Below are positions 35,401-47,127 of a stretch of 64,000 nucleotides of DNA, piece by piece; position 1 is the stretch's first letter; the number at the start of each line of letters is the position of its first letter. The stretch comes from Platycnemis pennipes. Taxonomy: Eukaryota > Arthropoda > Insecta > Odonata > Platycnemididae. The stretch is taken from NCBI GenBank assembly GCA_933228895.1, contig OW121855.1:40748698-40812697 (forward strand), given 5' to 3'. The notes beneath the pieces were generated by a model. It worked only from the letters and a program-made list of their open reading frames with translations. It had not been told where the DNA came from and ran no database searches. The position numbers and the translations under genes are program-made.

Positions 35401-36090
35401 TCTTGCGTATTTTTAGCCAACGGCACACCAGAAATTACTCAGCGGGTGAACGTGCGCCCATGCAATCTCCCGAATCGAATCTCTTGCGCCACTGCGCACG
35501 CCTAGGCTTGCCCCGTGGCTACACCGAAATGAGACTCCACTAATACCTTTTAGGGCGAACGGATCCACTCTACTCCTAGCACTCGTGCATCGCCCTTTGA
35601 AACTGCAAACATTCGCGTGTTAGATAATTTCAGCTCCGTCTCCTCCTGCGAATCCCCCTCTATCCCCTCAGTCCCTGCACCGTAATACTCTCCAACCCGC
35701 CCTCCCCACCACCTCTTCGGTCCCATTCTTAATATCCTTGTTTTCTCCTTTGAGTTATTCAAGGGCTTGGGTCCTTTTCTCCGGGACGACTAAAAACGTC
35801 TCTCCCTTTGCTGCTTCGTTGCAGCCTTTGCCGAGTCCCGGATGTTTTTGTCCTCATTATATATACACATCTCCTGTCCTCTTAATTCTCCGCTCCCGTT
35901 CCTTCTCCTTTTGGCTCTCTCAATGCTACGCGACTGGTCCCATCTCCCCTCGTTGCTGAATCATCTCCTGCGTCCCCCTTCGGCCTCCGCCAATTTCGTC
36001 TCCTTCTTTCTGCCCTCCTTAACTTTCTCTCTCTCCGCCCCCCTCTATCCCATCTTGCTCACAAAGGAGTCTCTTAAATAAGACGCTGGT
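35401..36090. other. GC/pyrimidine island upstream of a core promoter
   Basis: CT-rich on the plus strand from about 35620 to 36060 with scattered CpG. It ends about 110 bases upstream of the TATA box at 36200, so it could be proximal promoter DNA. The 70-79 codon frames here have no domain. Confidence 0.4.
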
Positions 36091-36199
36091 GGCGTTTCAG
36101 TTCCGGAGGAATGACTTGGAACGGACGTAAAAACAGCACGACATTTTATCAGCGGTGGAAGAATCATTTTCCCTGAATGATCTCCATTTTTTGCCGAGG

Positions 36200-36240
36200 T
36201 ATAAAAGAGTAACATGCTGTGCAGACCCGTCAGAGCAGTT
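36200..36240 (+). promoter_or_regulatory. TATA box plus initiator core promoter
   Basis: TATAAAAG at 36200-36207 and an initiator-like GTCAGAG whose A is at 36232, 32 bases from the first T of the TATA box. This agrees with arthropod TATA/Inr spacing (about 30-32), where the initiator consensus is TCAGT or a close variant. A 5' leader and a short coding exon with a good splice donor follow. The coincidence of TATA, spacing, initiator, ATG and donor is better than at any other TATA string in the window. No transcript evidence is available from sequence alone. Confidence 0.45.
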
Positions 36241-36325
36241 TTTAAGTAGTTAGAGCCACAGAAAATTTACAGGGGATTAAAAAGTGTTATAATTAAGTTT
36301 TAAGCGGTAGTCAGCGTGTATTAAA

Positions 36326-36346
36326 ATGTATAGTTTATACTTTCTA
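36326..36346 (+). CDS. Candidate first coding exon, secretory-type start
   Basis: The leader from 36232 reaches an ATG at 36326 with A at -3. Seven codons, MYSLYFL, run to a near-consensus donor CTA|GTAAGTAT at 36347. A very short hydrophobic first exon that breaks a signal peptide, behind a TATA promoter, is the usual architecture of arthropod cuticular-protein and other small secreted-protein genes. I see no second exon with an RR chitin-binding pattern in this window, so the product is not named; a long intron, a broken gene or chance remain possible. A Helitron-like fragment sits about 60 bases downstream in the presumed intron. Confidence 0.3.
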
Positions 36347-36403
36347 GTAAGTATTTATATTTTCTTAACATCTCGAGTTACGAGATATGAGAGAATTTTT
36401 ATA

Positions 36404-36525
36404 TCATGCTAATATATAAAAATGTATTGGTGTCTGTCTGTCGGTCTGCCTGTTCTATGTTCGTGACGCATCTCCTTAAAAACTACTGAACCAATTGAGC
36501 TCGAAATTCGTATGATTTTATGTAT
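36404..36525 (+). mobile_element. Helitron-like 5' fragment
   Basis: CTAATATATAAAAATGTATT followed by GTCTGTCTGTCGGTCTGCCTG and ACTACTGAACCAATTGAGCT follows the layout common at the 5' end of arthropod Helitron-derived repeats: ATATATAAAAATG, a short tract of the GTcTGTcTGT kind, then a 'ctgaaCcgatttg' motif. No Rep/helicase coding is visible and I did not find the 3' hairpin-CTRR end, so this is either a non-autonomous fragment or a look-alike. The boundary is approximate. Confidence 0.45.
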
Positions 36526-37220
36526 AAAATAGAAGGTGCTATACGATATATATAAAAAGGCTTAGGCCCGTGTTTGATTCCTGGCGCCAATTGCGTATTT
36601 ACATAGGTTTAAATTGACTTTTTCAATTTATGAAAGCGCAAGAGTTTTTTCTTTCGCTCAGTAAAATAACTAATTGCTAATCGATTTCTTCTATTCTTTT
36701 TGTATTTTACGGTAAAGATTTTAAACTTTCTTATTCTCTAATGATAGTATAAACAGCAGTCATTGAATTGAAGCCAAATACGAGTGAAAAAGAATGTGCC
36801 TCAGAATTCCACAACCTCCGAAATCAATTCAACGTTGAAAATTCAAAAGCGCCATGAATCTCCGCCATGAACTTGGCCGTCTTAAAATTCCGAAACCACA
36901 AAGAAACATGTAAAATAGTAATAGTGCAAAAACATGCAATAAAATACTACTTCATACGATTAAAACAGCACGTTACGCACAACCGTGAACATGAAAATAT
37001 CAACAATAAAAGTCCTATAAACAAGCTAGGGAAACAATTGAGCAACACCTTTCATTCAGATTTATTTCGTGACGTAACAGATATTTTGTCCCATGTAGCA
37101 GGCCGGTATATCGAGACGGCCTTAAATCAAGGGATCACAAAGATCTAAGGATAATAATAAATCAACAACTATAATTAATAAGGCACTATTAGCTATCAAT
37201 ATACGTTTAATAACCACCAT
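36526..37220. other. AT-rich DNA, no recognised gene
   Basis: Contains a 93-codon frame (36867-37148) rich in N, K and H with no domain. It may belong to the surrounding repeat rather than to a gene. Confidence 0.4.
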
Positions 37221-37224
37221 TTTC

Positions 37225-37775
37225 TGGGTTTTGAGCGGGTTTGCCTATTAAGAGCACCAACAGAGTTAAAATATTCCGAAATTAATTTCTGATTTTAGTA
37301 GCTTTGGCAGTCGGCAGAGTTCCTCCCGAGGGGTGTCAGGCTGGGTAGTGAGGAAGCCATAAATACACTCCCATTATAAAACTGGGATGTCATATGGCAT
37401 GCCTCACTCTTCTCTAATATGAAGTTGTGCAGAAAGAGGGATGATGTTCAGGAGAGTGCGGAATCTATTTGATAGAATTCCAAAAGCATATTCCACCGTC
37501 CTACGAGCTCTGCTCAGTCGGTATTTGAAAATATTCTTTTAAAAGGTAAGATAGCGGCCTGGATATGGCTTCATTATATTTGTTTTAAAAGGAAAGTCGT
37601 CGTCTGCAACCATTACGTGCGGCATATTTGTGACGCACCCAGATAAAGGACTAGGAGTGGGAAAATTAAGTTCTTTGCCACACAGTTTGGGATGGGGACT
37701 GAAAGCAAGGTGGATAGCTCGCTACGTGTGAACCAAAAACCATCAGTGAAGCCAGCTTAGCGGCCACCTTCGTCG
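37225..37775 (-). pseudogene. PIF/Harbinger transposase (HARBI1-like) pseudogene
   Basis: Read on the minus strand. Near 37700-37740 the frame gives SDGFWFTRSEL-like codons (family: SDGGVFRNSxL). At 37540-37612 it gives MVADDDFPFKTNIMKPYPGR followed by YLTF, the conserved VxDDAFPLKxxLMKPYPGR block that holds the second catalytic Asp. At 37466-37529 it gives YRLSRARRTVEYAFGIL, the block with the catalytic Glu (VExAFGIL). The blocks are in the correct order but in different frames, with stops between them, so the gene is dead. Only the C-terminal half (about 180 codons) is recognisable. Terminal inverted repeats were not found. Confidence 0.8.
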
Positions 37776-39880
37776 CCCGCTGAGTAGCACGCACGAAATC
37801 CAGCTAGCTAGCACTCGAAGAAAAACGCACGGTGTGAACTGGCAATCATACTGCTTAAACCAATTAAATTATGTGTCCAAAAGAGATGTTGTAACCTGCA
37901 ATGTGCTTTTCCCGAGGATATTGGAAGGCGCGGAATTAGGCACTGCGGCTTATTCGTGACACTGGATCGGCCATTTAGTTCGGCACAATCATACGATCTT
38001 ACTATTATTGCTACTGACGGATCAAGTCGGTTTGAATCCGGTACACCTAAGATCATTTAATTGAAGGTTTCTGTGGGGCTCAAATTGTGAATGTTTTTCG
38101 GGTTTCTCTCCTCATTTGTCCAGTGGAACCGAACTGGGATATATCGAAGAAAGCTGAAACGTTTACAAAATTGTCTTCAATTGAGATGGACAAAGATGAC
38201 GCAGAACCTGAATGTATTCTAACAAAAATTAGAGTAGTATGTTGAAAAATAAAATTTAATATAAATATACATCAAATAAATATATATTTCCTAGACAAAT
38301 TGACTCATTCAATGTACAGTTCATCGACATAAGAGGTCGTATCACTCTTTTTATCATAGTTGACCATTTTGATATAATTCTGTAACGAAAGTCAAATTCT
38401 TTCAAGGCAGGCAGTTCAAATTATGTGCTGACCTAAATCCGCCAATCTTTCTCGTATACTGGTACTAATATTCACCTGATGAAATTTATAATCATATAAT
38501 AAATAATTATTCAAATATGTTGTGGCATCTATTGAGTATAAAATCAGTTGCCCTGTTTTGGTTACATTGAATATCCTATGTCCTGATATAATGATTTTTG
38601 TAATTTGGATTCTCGCATTTATAATACATATTAGAACATTATGAATTTCAATATGCGTTTAAAGGAAAATATAATTGAAGCATAGAATCTTTCCTATTAT
38701 GTCACTCGTTTTGACTTACTGTGATGGCTCACGGAATAGTTTTCTGTTTAATTGACTAAATACGTGTCATCCCCTTCGTTGAGCTGTTACTTTTGTTTTC
38801 AACGAAGTGGACTGTCCAATGGTTAATGAACTACAGTGTTGATGTGACCCCATTAACCATATTGTGAGGCTGGAGTAAATAAAAGATAAATTGATCAAAT
38901 TGGGAAAAGCGTATGGGAGTGAAATATAAAAAATCATGAAAGTTAGCCTGATATCAAGTGAAACATAACATTACGCAATTATTACAGCTCAGTTTTAGTT
39001 TCAAATTTACCTAGGCATTTTGAGCTTGTTTTGTAATTGCCATCGCTCTTTATTATGCATAATTTAACTTAGCTTTAATAATTACTGATCATGCAATTAA
39101 TTTGAATACCAGCACAGTTATTCGTGGGAGGTGATCTACAGCTAAGTTTATTTGAGCCATTTTGGATAGAACCTTAGTTGGGCAGAGAAAGAAATTTTTC
39201 TGTGAACAGCGGAATTGCGGAGAGAAAGTTTGCTCAAAATTAGCATTGTCGTAATGGAAGGCGAAAATGCCACAGCTTAGCGTCCCATACGATGAAGCAC
39301 TGCACTTGAAGTTTTCTCCGCATAGCATTCAATTAGGGACCAGCTTATTACTCTGAAAAAATATTCCCCTAATCTAATGCTGGAAGCAAATCCGGCGTCT
39401 CGGGATGGAAATCCAGTACATGAACTCAAGCCAATTAAATATTAACTTCACCTCTTGTAGTATTTACTTCGGTACATATCCTTTTTATTGCGCACTCCTG
39501 TCAAATATTAAATTATTTCTAAGCATAATCGTAATTATGTCAGACACATTTTTTTGTGACAAAATATCCAAGTGCTGCATTTTCTTTGTTTTATTTTTTA
39601 AAAAGAAATCCCTTTTAATATCAATGCTTTTTCTGTATAAATGTTGCAGGCATAGTTTAAATTATAATAAAATATCATTTTTATTAAGTTTATCCTTCTA
39701 GCACCTTAATGCAAAAAAGTGATTAGCATCATAAACATTATTATATAACGCTAAAAATGGAGTTATTCTACATTCAGAAGCTGTCAAATTGTCGTGATTA
39801 CTTAAAATAAATTACAGATACATTTCTTCGGAGGTTTCTGAAACAAAGTCGGGGATAATTTATTGGTGCCATTTTTAGTA
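37776..39880. other. Unique DNA, no gene seen
   Basis: Frames of 79-98 codons (37808-38056 minus, 39089-39328 minus, 39405-39701 plus) have no recognisable domain. A nine-pair hairpin, CTTCGTTGA (38774) with TCAACGAAG (38799), is the only structure noted. Confidence 0.45.
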
Positions 39881-39885
39881 CATTA

Positions 39886-40108
39886 CGGGAGAGGCTAACT
39901 TCGGTAGCCAGGTCGGTCTCGAGCCGGACTGTCAACCCAAGGGATGAGGGTTGAAACCTATCCTGGGGCATGTGCTGTGATTGTCTTAAGATTAAGATAT
40001 AAGGCTACGTTGCAATAGGTTAGCCGTTGCCGTTGGAGATCTGACAAACCCAAACCTACGAATTTTTGTCAGTAACAGACATCTGTAGGTCAAATAAATA
40101 AATATAAG
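39886..40108 (+). repeat. SINE with A/T-rich tail
   Basis: Head with tRNA-like boxes: an A-box-like TAGCCAGGTCGG (39905-39916) and a B-box-like GGTTGAAACC (39949-39958). The body is about 140 bases and ends in a short repetitive tail, CAAATAAATAAATATAA (40091-40107), as expected for a retroposed SINE. Both boxes depart from consensus, so it is either old or derived from a divergent tRNA. Different sequence from the 6.0 and 33.5 kb SINEs. Confidence 0.6.
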
Positions 40109-40465
40109 CTGATGTAACCTTCTCCCAGTCACGTTTTTCTTTCTTATCTAAAACAAATTCAATAAACCTTCACTATTACGCAAACACTTAAAGGGCTTAC
40201 ATCCTTGCTGAAGGGATTAATCGTTATTATTATACAACAAATGAATAAAAACACTTCGTTCAATCATTTAAATAGTTTAGCATTTTCTTTTAATGGGAAA
40301 TTAACTTTTGTATAAGCAACACCAATATTTAGAGCTTTGTAAAGATATATTGGGCCCAATTTACAATGTTAATCTTTATGCTCCAATCTCAATACATTTA
40401 CGTTATTTTTCAGACAGCAACAATTTTAGTTATGTAGGTTATTGTATTTCTTTCTTTTATTATCC
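40109..40465. other. AT-rich DNA, no gene seen
   Basis: Nothing supportable. Confidence 0.5.
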
Positions 40466-40469
40466 TTAA

Positions 40470-40800
40470 AGGCTACGCTTATCGGTCACTGGGGATTACC
40501 GCCTTCACCCCTATGGCTCCAAGTATGGGTTCGAGGTCTGTCTCCTTCCTTATATTCTGGTTTCTAGGCCGTATGGTTTATCTCTTGGGTCTCCTGCCCG
40601 ATTCCTTCCTGGCCTCTCTCTATATTTCTGGTTCCTCTTTCGTCACCTGGATACCACCTAGTCTCCACTTCCTGCGATCTTTATTCCCCGACTTTTGTAC
40701 TTCTTTCCTCCTTCGCGTGCCTTTTGATCTTAACTCCTCCACTTATCTCCCCTGACTACCCACTGTTAACTCTCTCTCAGCGTCCCCCGTTTTTTATTGT
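40470..40800 (+). repeat. Possible SINE or GC-rich repeat
   Basis: GGTCACTGGGG (about 40483-40493) followed after about 35 bases by GGGTTCGAGGTC (40528-40539) resembles an A/B box pair. The body behind it is CT-rich and ends near 40790. The B box has one mismatch at its end and the A box is weak. It could equally be another pyrimidine island. The 80-codon frame inside has no domain. Confidence 0.3.
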
Positions 40801-41640
40801 TACTTTTTTATTATTTTCGTCGTCCTGAACTCCCCCGATGCCGGCGTCCCTAGTTATCTTTTCCTATATGCTATTTTATTATGATTTATCTACTGTTAAT
40901 TTGAATTGCGATTTTATTTTCGGATTTTATTTATGGTTATTTGGTTACACCGCTAAGCTAAAAATATACATAATATGCAGCATTTATTATCAAAAGGAAA
41001 ATTTAAGTATCATATTAATATAACCCTGGCAGTGCCACAATCATTTTACATTAAATTTTGCGATCACTGAATAGATTTCTTGTGTCCATCTCTCAGTAAA
41101 GAAAAGTAACTCTTATGAGGCGCCTGTGTGTTGTGCGATGACTCTAATTTTTTATATATTGGTTGGTAAAATCCATGGATGCTAACAGTGTAAAAAATAT
41201 CTAAAAAATGTCATTGAAAACCGACCAAGTATACTCCTTTGAAGCGTTTGTGACAAGATAATATCAATTGGAAATAAGAGTTAAAAATAATTGTTTTCTC
41301 GGAGTGGTTTTAGATGAATATTTTAATTTTATAAATTTGTAATAGATGAGGGGATATGTGAGTAAAATCACTGCACAATAATCAAAGGAAACTGTTAAGA
41401 GCATATGACAGAAGACTCACGCCTGAATGAATGCAATATTAATGAGATAATAATGAACGAGATTCGCATACACTTAATTCACCCTTAATCATACATCTAC
41501 TTACTAATGATATACCCTTGAATAAACATTTGAATTAAATCACCTTGGCTCTCTAAACAATCGTAAATTTCCCTGGATAAAAGTAGATGTCCTGTGCATT
41601 AGCAAGGTTCATCCACATTGGAGTCACCAGATTAATTATT
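40801..41640. other. AT-rich DNA, no gene seen
   Basis: Nothing supportable. Confidence 0.5.
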
Positions 41641-42430
41641 AGAGAGCAGATACCGTCCTATCCTGCCCTACCTAGCAGGAATAATCAGTCTTAGGTTCTT
41701 TCAATTCATAGGCTGAATTAACACGTTCGCTTTGCGATAGAGTGCGTACGCTGCCCGTCTGAATGGATCTCCTTAACGAATCGGTTCAAACGTATGCCCT
41801 GTCGACTACTTTTCCCCATCTGTAGCACCCCTAGGCTCTAATTTTGACTGTTCACATCCTCGTGCGTTCGTATATTCACTTAATTAGGGCCGGCTCTCTT
41901 TCCCCTCACCATCCCTCGCCTGTTTGCTTTTTCCTTGTCCTCTGACGGCCTTTGGGTTCCCTCTCAAAACCTCACTCTTCAGGTAATTCCCTGTGAACAA
42001 CTCACTCTTGAAGATTTATTATTTTTTTAACACTCTTTCCCAACCCTTTCTCTTTCTCATCTGTTCTACTTTTTTTCTTCAACCACCTTTGACAACCAAA
42101 TCTCCTTAACTCCTCCAGATTTTGCCCTTTACTTCACACTGAAGCCACTGCGCACAAGACCCTATTCGATACGCTCCGGTGTCACAGCCCTATCCGTTAC
42201 GCACTTTCTAAACCCCTCGTCTGTCATTAAATATTCCATCCTCCCTCCACACTCCAACTCATCGATCGCTCTCTTGTTACGCTACACGAGCTGAACTCGA
42301 ACGAGCTGAAGTTTAAGTTTTTCCCCATGCAAGTGCGGGTCTTCTTCCTTCCTGCGAATGCTTACTAGTACTCCCTTCACCATCCAGGGAAAGATTCATT
42401 GGTGAGTCTGCCTAGAGTTTAAATCTCTAT
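41641..42430. other. GC-richer island
   Basis: CT-rich on the plus strand from about 41880 to 42290 with several CpG. No open frame or domain of note. Confidence 0.45.
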
Positions 42431-43190
42431 TTCGATTGCTTATAAAGCTATAAATCAATGCAACAAGTGGAAAACACCAATGTGTTTGGCCGAGTTTAGT
42501 GTAGTTCTTCCCGTATTTTTCCACTCCCATATTGATTCGCCAATTATTCGGTGATGAAATGTATCTATTTGCAATTCAGCCTCGTTTTACTAATACTGAT
42601 TTAATTTTCCTTGTGAGTGATATAAGCAAGAAAAATTTTTAAATGGTGTGGTTCTTGGTAGTTAGTGCCCTGAGTTGTTAGCTAAGTACACTACCAGCAC
42701 TTGGTTGGGGGTGATATCTCGTCATTTTTTGTTTTACGCTGTTACAATTTGATGTCATGAGATATAGAGCTTGTATTGTATAATGCTTCTACATTATTCC
42801 TTTTAGTACGCCTTTTATCCTGCAGAGGATAAATGTCACAGCTTCTCTTTGTAGAGGGTGCGTTCGTGGAAAACAGTGCACCTGCATACCTGTGTTACAA
42901 AAAGCATAAAATGCACTTTTTCAAAACATCACTCGTCAGTCAAGTGGTTGGAGTGGTTGCTATAAGGATACTTTGTTAAGTTTTAATACGCTGTCAGGAA
43001 GAGAAATTAATTGCCTGCTCATAATATTCGTATTTTTTTCATTTACTTCCCGGTGAATTTCAAGGGGTCTTTCAACTAGTAATAAATACATATATATATA
43101 GCACACTTTTGCCCTTTCCAAAAGCAGCAGTGCCTTGGTTGCAGTTTATATACTAGTGGTAAACAAAGCAAGACCACTAAAAGCGAAATT
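42431..43190. other. AT-rich DNA, no gene seen
   Basis: Nothing supportable. A short AT dinucleotide run lies at 43090. Confidence 0.5.
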
Positions 43191-43620
43191 ACAACGCTCC
43201 GGCCCGTTCTTCATTTCGTCACAACTGCGTCCCTCTCCCCACTCGTTACCCTTCAAGCATTCCTTCCTCACCTCACACACTCTGGCGATCCTTGTTTCTT
43301 TCAAAGTCTTCACCTCTTGCCGAATTTTTTTCCTGGATCGTTAAAAGCTCCCTTTCCCTTTCCTTTTTTTCCACCCCATTCATTCCTCCTTGCGAGGTGT
43401 GCTTTTTGCATCTCATTCCTAAGACGGTCGCTTTAAAAACGTGCGAGTCACCATCATAGGGAGGAGTTTTTCGCCTCTCTCTGCAACCCTGCTAAACTGG
43501 GCTCCTCTTCCTTCGAAGCACTCCTTCTCGAGGCGGCCGTCCTCTCCGCCCTTGTCGAGTCTTCCTCTTCCTTCGGGTACAATTGGCCGTTAGGTCTCTA
43601 CCCCCTTGGTTAAGTGGATT
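43191..43620. other. Pyrimidine-rich island
   Basis: CT-rich with CpG. The 69- and 74-codon frames on either side have no domain. Confidence 0.45.
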
Positions 43621-45105
43621 ACGTTTTCATTGCGCGGCACTCTCAATTAAACGTTTCTTGTCCTTGCAGTATTCTCTTCCCGTTCCAGGTTTTATGTATG
43701 TCTCTCACGCAGGAATTTCTGGCTTTTCGCTTGCTCTTTAAATCGTTAGCACCGGAACTACACGTAGGAACTCTGCGGCATTTATTACGTGTCCAATCTT
43801 ATATTCTGTTTGATTATAAGGTAGCCTTATGGTTTTAATAATTAAAATATTTATAAAGAGTTCAATACGATGCGTGTATTTTTTTACACTAAAGAAGTCT
43901 CAAGTTCCGATGAGCCCAATTAATTTCAATTTAAAGAGTGTAAAATATAATGTGATTATTTTCAATTAGGACAAATGTTTAAGAATATTGAAACATGAAT
44001 CCTGCCAATAGGAGAAGTGCTTGGTAAATTAAATTAGAGAACTTAATGGAGTTTTGAATCACGAAATGGGTGAATGGGTTCTAAACCTAGAACGCCGTTA
44101 TCCCTGATAATTCTAGTGAAAGAACGCCGAATATGAATGTTCCTAAATTTCCGTGTCTATAGACACATATATGAGAAGTTCTGTCTCCCTATCAAAGTGC
44201 TAATAAATATGTTTTTCGTATGCTTGAAGTAAGGAAAAATTAGCCGAGTGTGGTTTCGACTAGAAATGGAAAATTAGAGACAGAAAAATATTGGAAAATA
44301 GAAAGAACAATGCATGAAATATTCTCTAGTCGAAAATTTATAAGATATTAAATTAAAATGTTATTGTTCTGGGGATCTATATCTAATTTTTAGTCGACAA
44401 AGTATGTACGTCTCATGAGCACTAGCTGCAGTTTTGGTGGCATAATTTCATTAAAAACATTTGAGCTTCTGTATCAAATAACACGTGGCGAATTTACACA
44501 TTACAGCCCCATAATCTATGGTAGTCACAGATATTTTTTAGTCTCAACATAATAAGGTACTCTCAATAGTATTGCTTTCTTGCTGTTCCCCTATGGGAAA
44601 GGTCGTATTTATAAAGGGCCTGCTACACTTTTCTATATTTTCTTTAATCCCATTATGTTCAGACTTTTAAACTGAGGGTATTGAGAATAACTAGCAAACT
44701 AAGGCATATCTTGAATTTTCTTCTTTCCTCAAGACCAGCTATCTCCTTAGTAAAGTCTTGATCAACTACTAAGGTCTATTTAAAAACTTTTCCGAAAAAT
44801 TCAAACTATCTCAATAATTCTTGTCTTATATGACGTTATTTTGGTTTTCTTTGCTCCTGTGCCAAGATAAAATACACATCCGAAAATTAAGTAAATTATC
44901 TAAAGTATGTGGTTAAATGTTTTTACACATTTTTATTTGAAATCGGATCCAGGTTTAAATACTAGTGGGAAAATCACTGAAACCAGTAACAATTCCCATT
45001 TAATTTCTTTAGCAGCTCTTTTTTATAAACTTTCAGATACAGAAAAAATGACAAAATCTTTCTCATCTTCTCAAATAATCTGTTTAATTGAGTGCTGTGT
45101 TTTTG
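43621..45105. other. AT-rich DNA, no gene seen
   Basis: The 207-codon open frame that begins at 44907 crosses this AT-rich stretch and the next pyrimidine island. Its composition changes with the DNA, so I do not accept it as one protein. Confidence 0.5.
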
Positions 45106-45108
45106 CAG

Positions 45109-45174
45109 TGAATGCCCTGAAAATGACGACAATCATTTTAATTGCCCTGAAATTCTGCTCCTCTGCCTTCCTCC
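45109..45174 (+). CDS. Candidate signal-peptide exon
   Basis: A pyrimidine-rich acceptor (GTGTTTTTGCAG, AG at 45107-45108) is followed by 14 bases, then ATG at 45123 with A at -3 (AAAATG). The codons MTTIILIALKFCSSAFL lead to a donor CTCC|GTAAGT at 45175, leaving the exon in phase 1. The peptide is hydrophobic from the third residue with small residues near its end, like a secretory signal sequence. Both splice sites and the start agree, but no neighbouring exon is identified and the stretch is short enough for chance. Product unknown. Confidence 0.25.
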
Positions 45175-45229
45175 GTAAGTCTCATCGTTGGTCTATTGAC
45201 ATTCTGCATGTATCCATGCTCACCTCCCT

Positions 45230-45810
45230 CTTTCGCTGCTTTCTTCACCCTTTTAACCCCGCTCATCTCCCCTCCACTGCGCATCCCAGGCCACCTTTAA
45301 GCGCCCTTTCCTTTCCTCCCACCCCACTTCTATTCCAAGTCGGAATGGAGGTTTTCACCAGATTCCCTCCCTCTCTCACCACATCACCCATTCCTCCATT
45401 CTGTAACCTTCCTTCCTCTCCCCCCCCCCCCCCCCTCGTCTTCCCCCGGGTGGTCCACGGAACAAGAGAAATGAGTGGTAAAACAATAGTAGTGAGACGT
45501 CAAGTTGCGGAGCGGAGGTTTAACTTTTGAAAGCGTTAACACTGAATGGACGAACTTTCAACATGCTTTTGAGGGAGGGCGAGGGAGTAAGCAAACTCCA
45601 CTGGGGGAGCTGAAGGAAGGGGTATGGCAAGAGCGGAGTTATTCGAAACCGTCATATCTCTTACCTTCTCTAATCTTTCGGCCGGAATCTCTCCTTTCAT
45701 TGTTGCAAGGAGTGAAAGAGAGGAGTTAGGAGGGTGGGCGTGGGGCTAGAAGGAGGGTAGAGGTTAGGATTTGGAGGGGGGATGCAAAACGAAGAGAGAG
45801 AGCTGGTGAG
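45230..45810. other. Skewed island: pyrimidine then purine
   Basis: CT-rich on the plus strand to about 45450, GA-rich from about 45560 to 45800. A 16-base C run marks the end of the pyrimidine half. No gene call. Confidence 0.5.
45420..45435 (+). repeat. Poly-C homopolymer, 16 bases
   Basis: Sixteen C in a row, a rare length in AT-rich insect-type DNA and prone to assembly error. It ends the pyrimidine half of the surrounding island. Confidence 0.9.
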
Positions 45811-47127
45811 TAATGGTTAATAACCTCCTTGGGTCACGATCCAGCCGCCAAAACTGCGGATTGCTATAGTAGAAGGGGATAACAGAGGAGGAAGAGGTTG
45901 GGGAAGGATATGGGGGCACTATCCATTTTGAGCCGTCCGAGCGAGGTGGAACAAGTCTGAAGTTTGAGGAAATCGTTAAATAACATTTGCGGAAAGACCA
46001 TAGAGTGACTGTGTGTGAGTGAGTGCGCGCAAACTATCAGCTGCAGGTTAGTTTGTTCTTCTAGCAAGTTATCTTGAACGTGATGAGAAAAATTCCACTT
46101 TGATATCCCTGTGTCTTCGGAACAAATTGAAAAGTTTATTCTGAACCACGCAATAGCTGGTGGAACACCATGGAATGAGGAAAAGAATGGAAAATGTATG
46201 TGTAATAATCACTTTCTACCTAATACGTGTAAGTTTCGGCGTGATGATGCTGCTAAAATGTTTAAACGCTCATTTCCATTTATTCCAATTAATGCGTCAT
46301 TTTACCGAAGTGTTTGTCCCTTATGTAACCACCTAGAGGTTGCAAGTAGATGTAAATTATCACCAAACACGTAGTTGCACCAATTGGCTTGATGTGTCGT
46401 AATTTAAGAAACTTGTTGGTTGCGTTTACACATGAAAAAGATTTTGAGTATTGGCAGACAAGATATATGATTTTTATACAATGTATCACGCATTTGCTTT
46501 AATGCGTCCATACCTAATTCCCATTGCGTATCAAGCAGATCACTTAATTCGTAGCTAACTTAAATGACAAGAATTTCTAGATGCACTACTGAATGGCCTA
46601 CTTCAAGTTTTGTTGCCACTAATTACCTCTCGTTTTCTCTGAATTAAAGGTATTAAATATATCCCCTCGTCCCTCTAAATCTATCCAATCTTCTCTGTGC
46701 ACTTACTTATTAATTGATGAAACCCAATTCGTTTGGATCCGGTACACCCACTTCAAAAACATTGCGAGGACGGTCAGTGCCAAAAGAGTTTTTGCTTTTT
46801 TTAGGCCGCTATTCTCATGTATTTTATCCACTTGGGTTTTGTGATAGTGACGCCGCGCCGTCCCCATGTTCCATACTTTATTCCGTTGAATTCAATAATA
46901 ATCTCAGGGAAGTAATCATTTTCCCCAAATGTAATTGAAGCTCCCAAGGAAAACGTCAATTATCAGTTGCTAATATGCCATTTGATAGCGCCTGCTTATC
47001 ATCGATCTTCCGTATGAGATGGTCAATTTACACATTCCATGCATCGGAAAAAAAGATGAAGCTACTGTCAGCTGTATCAATTGTGTAATTGCATTAAAGT
47101 ATGTTTAATTGTGAATTTATTATTACT
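45811..47127. other. Unique DNA, no recognised gene
   Basis: A frame at 46111-46374 (87 codons, Cys-rich near its ends: CMCNNHFLPNTCKF, CPLCNH) is the most protein-like piece but matches no family I know. Otherwise nothing. Confidence 0.4.

Noticed and set aside
44907..45530. 207-codon open frame, among the longest in the window
   Set aside because: Its composition follows the DNA: AT-type residues first, then P/S/F from the CT island and poly-C. No domain. Only the short internal exon candidate is kept.
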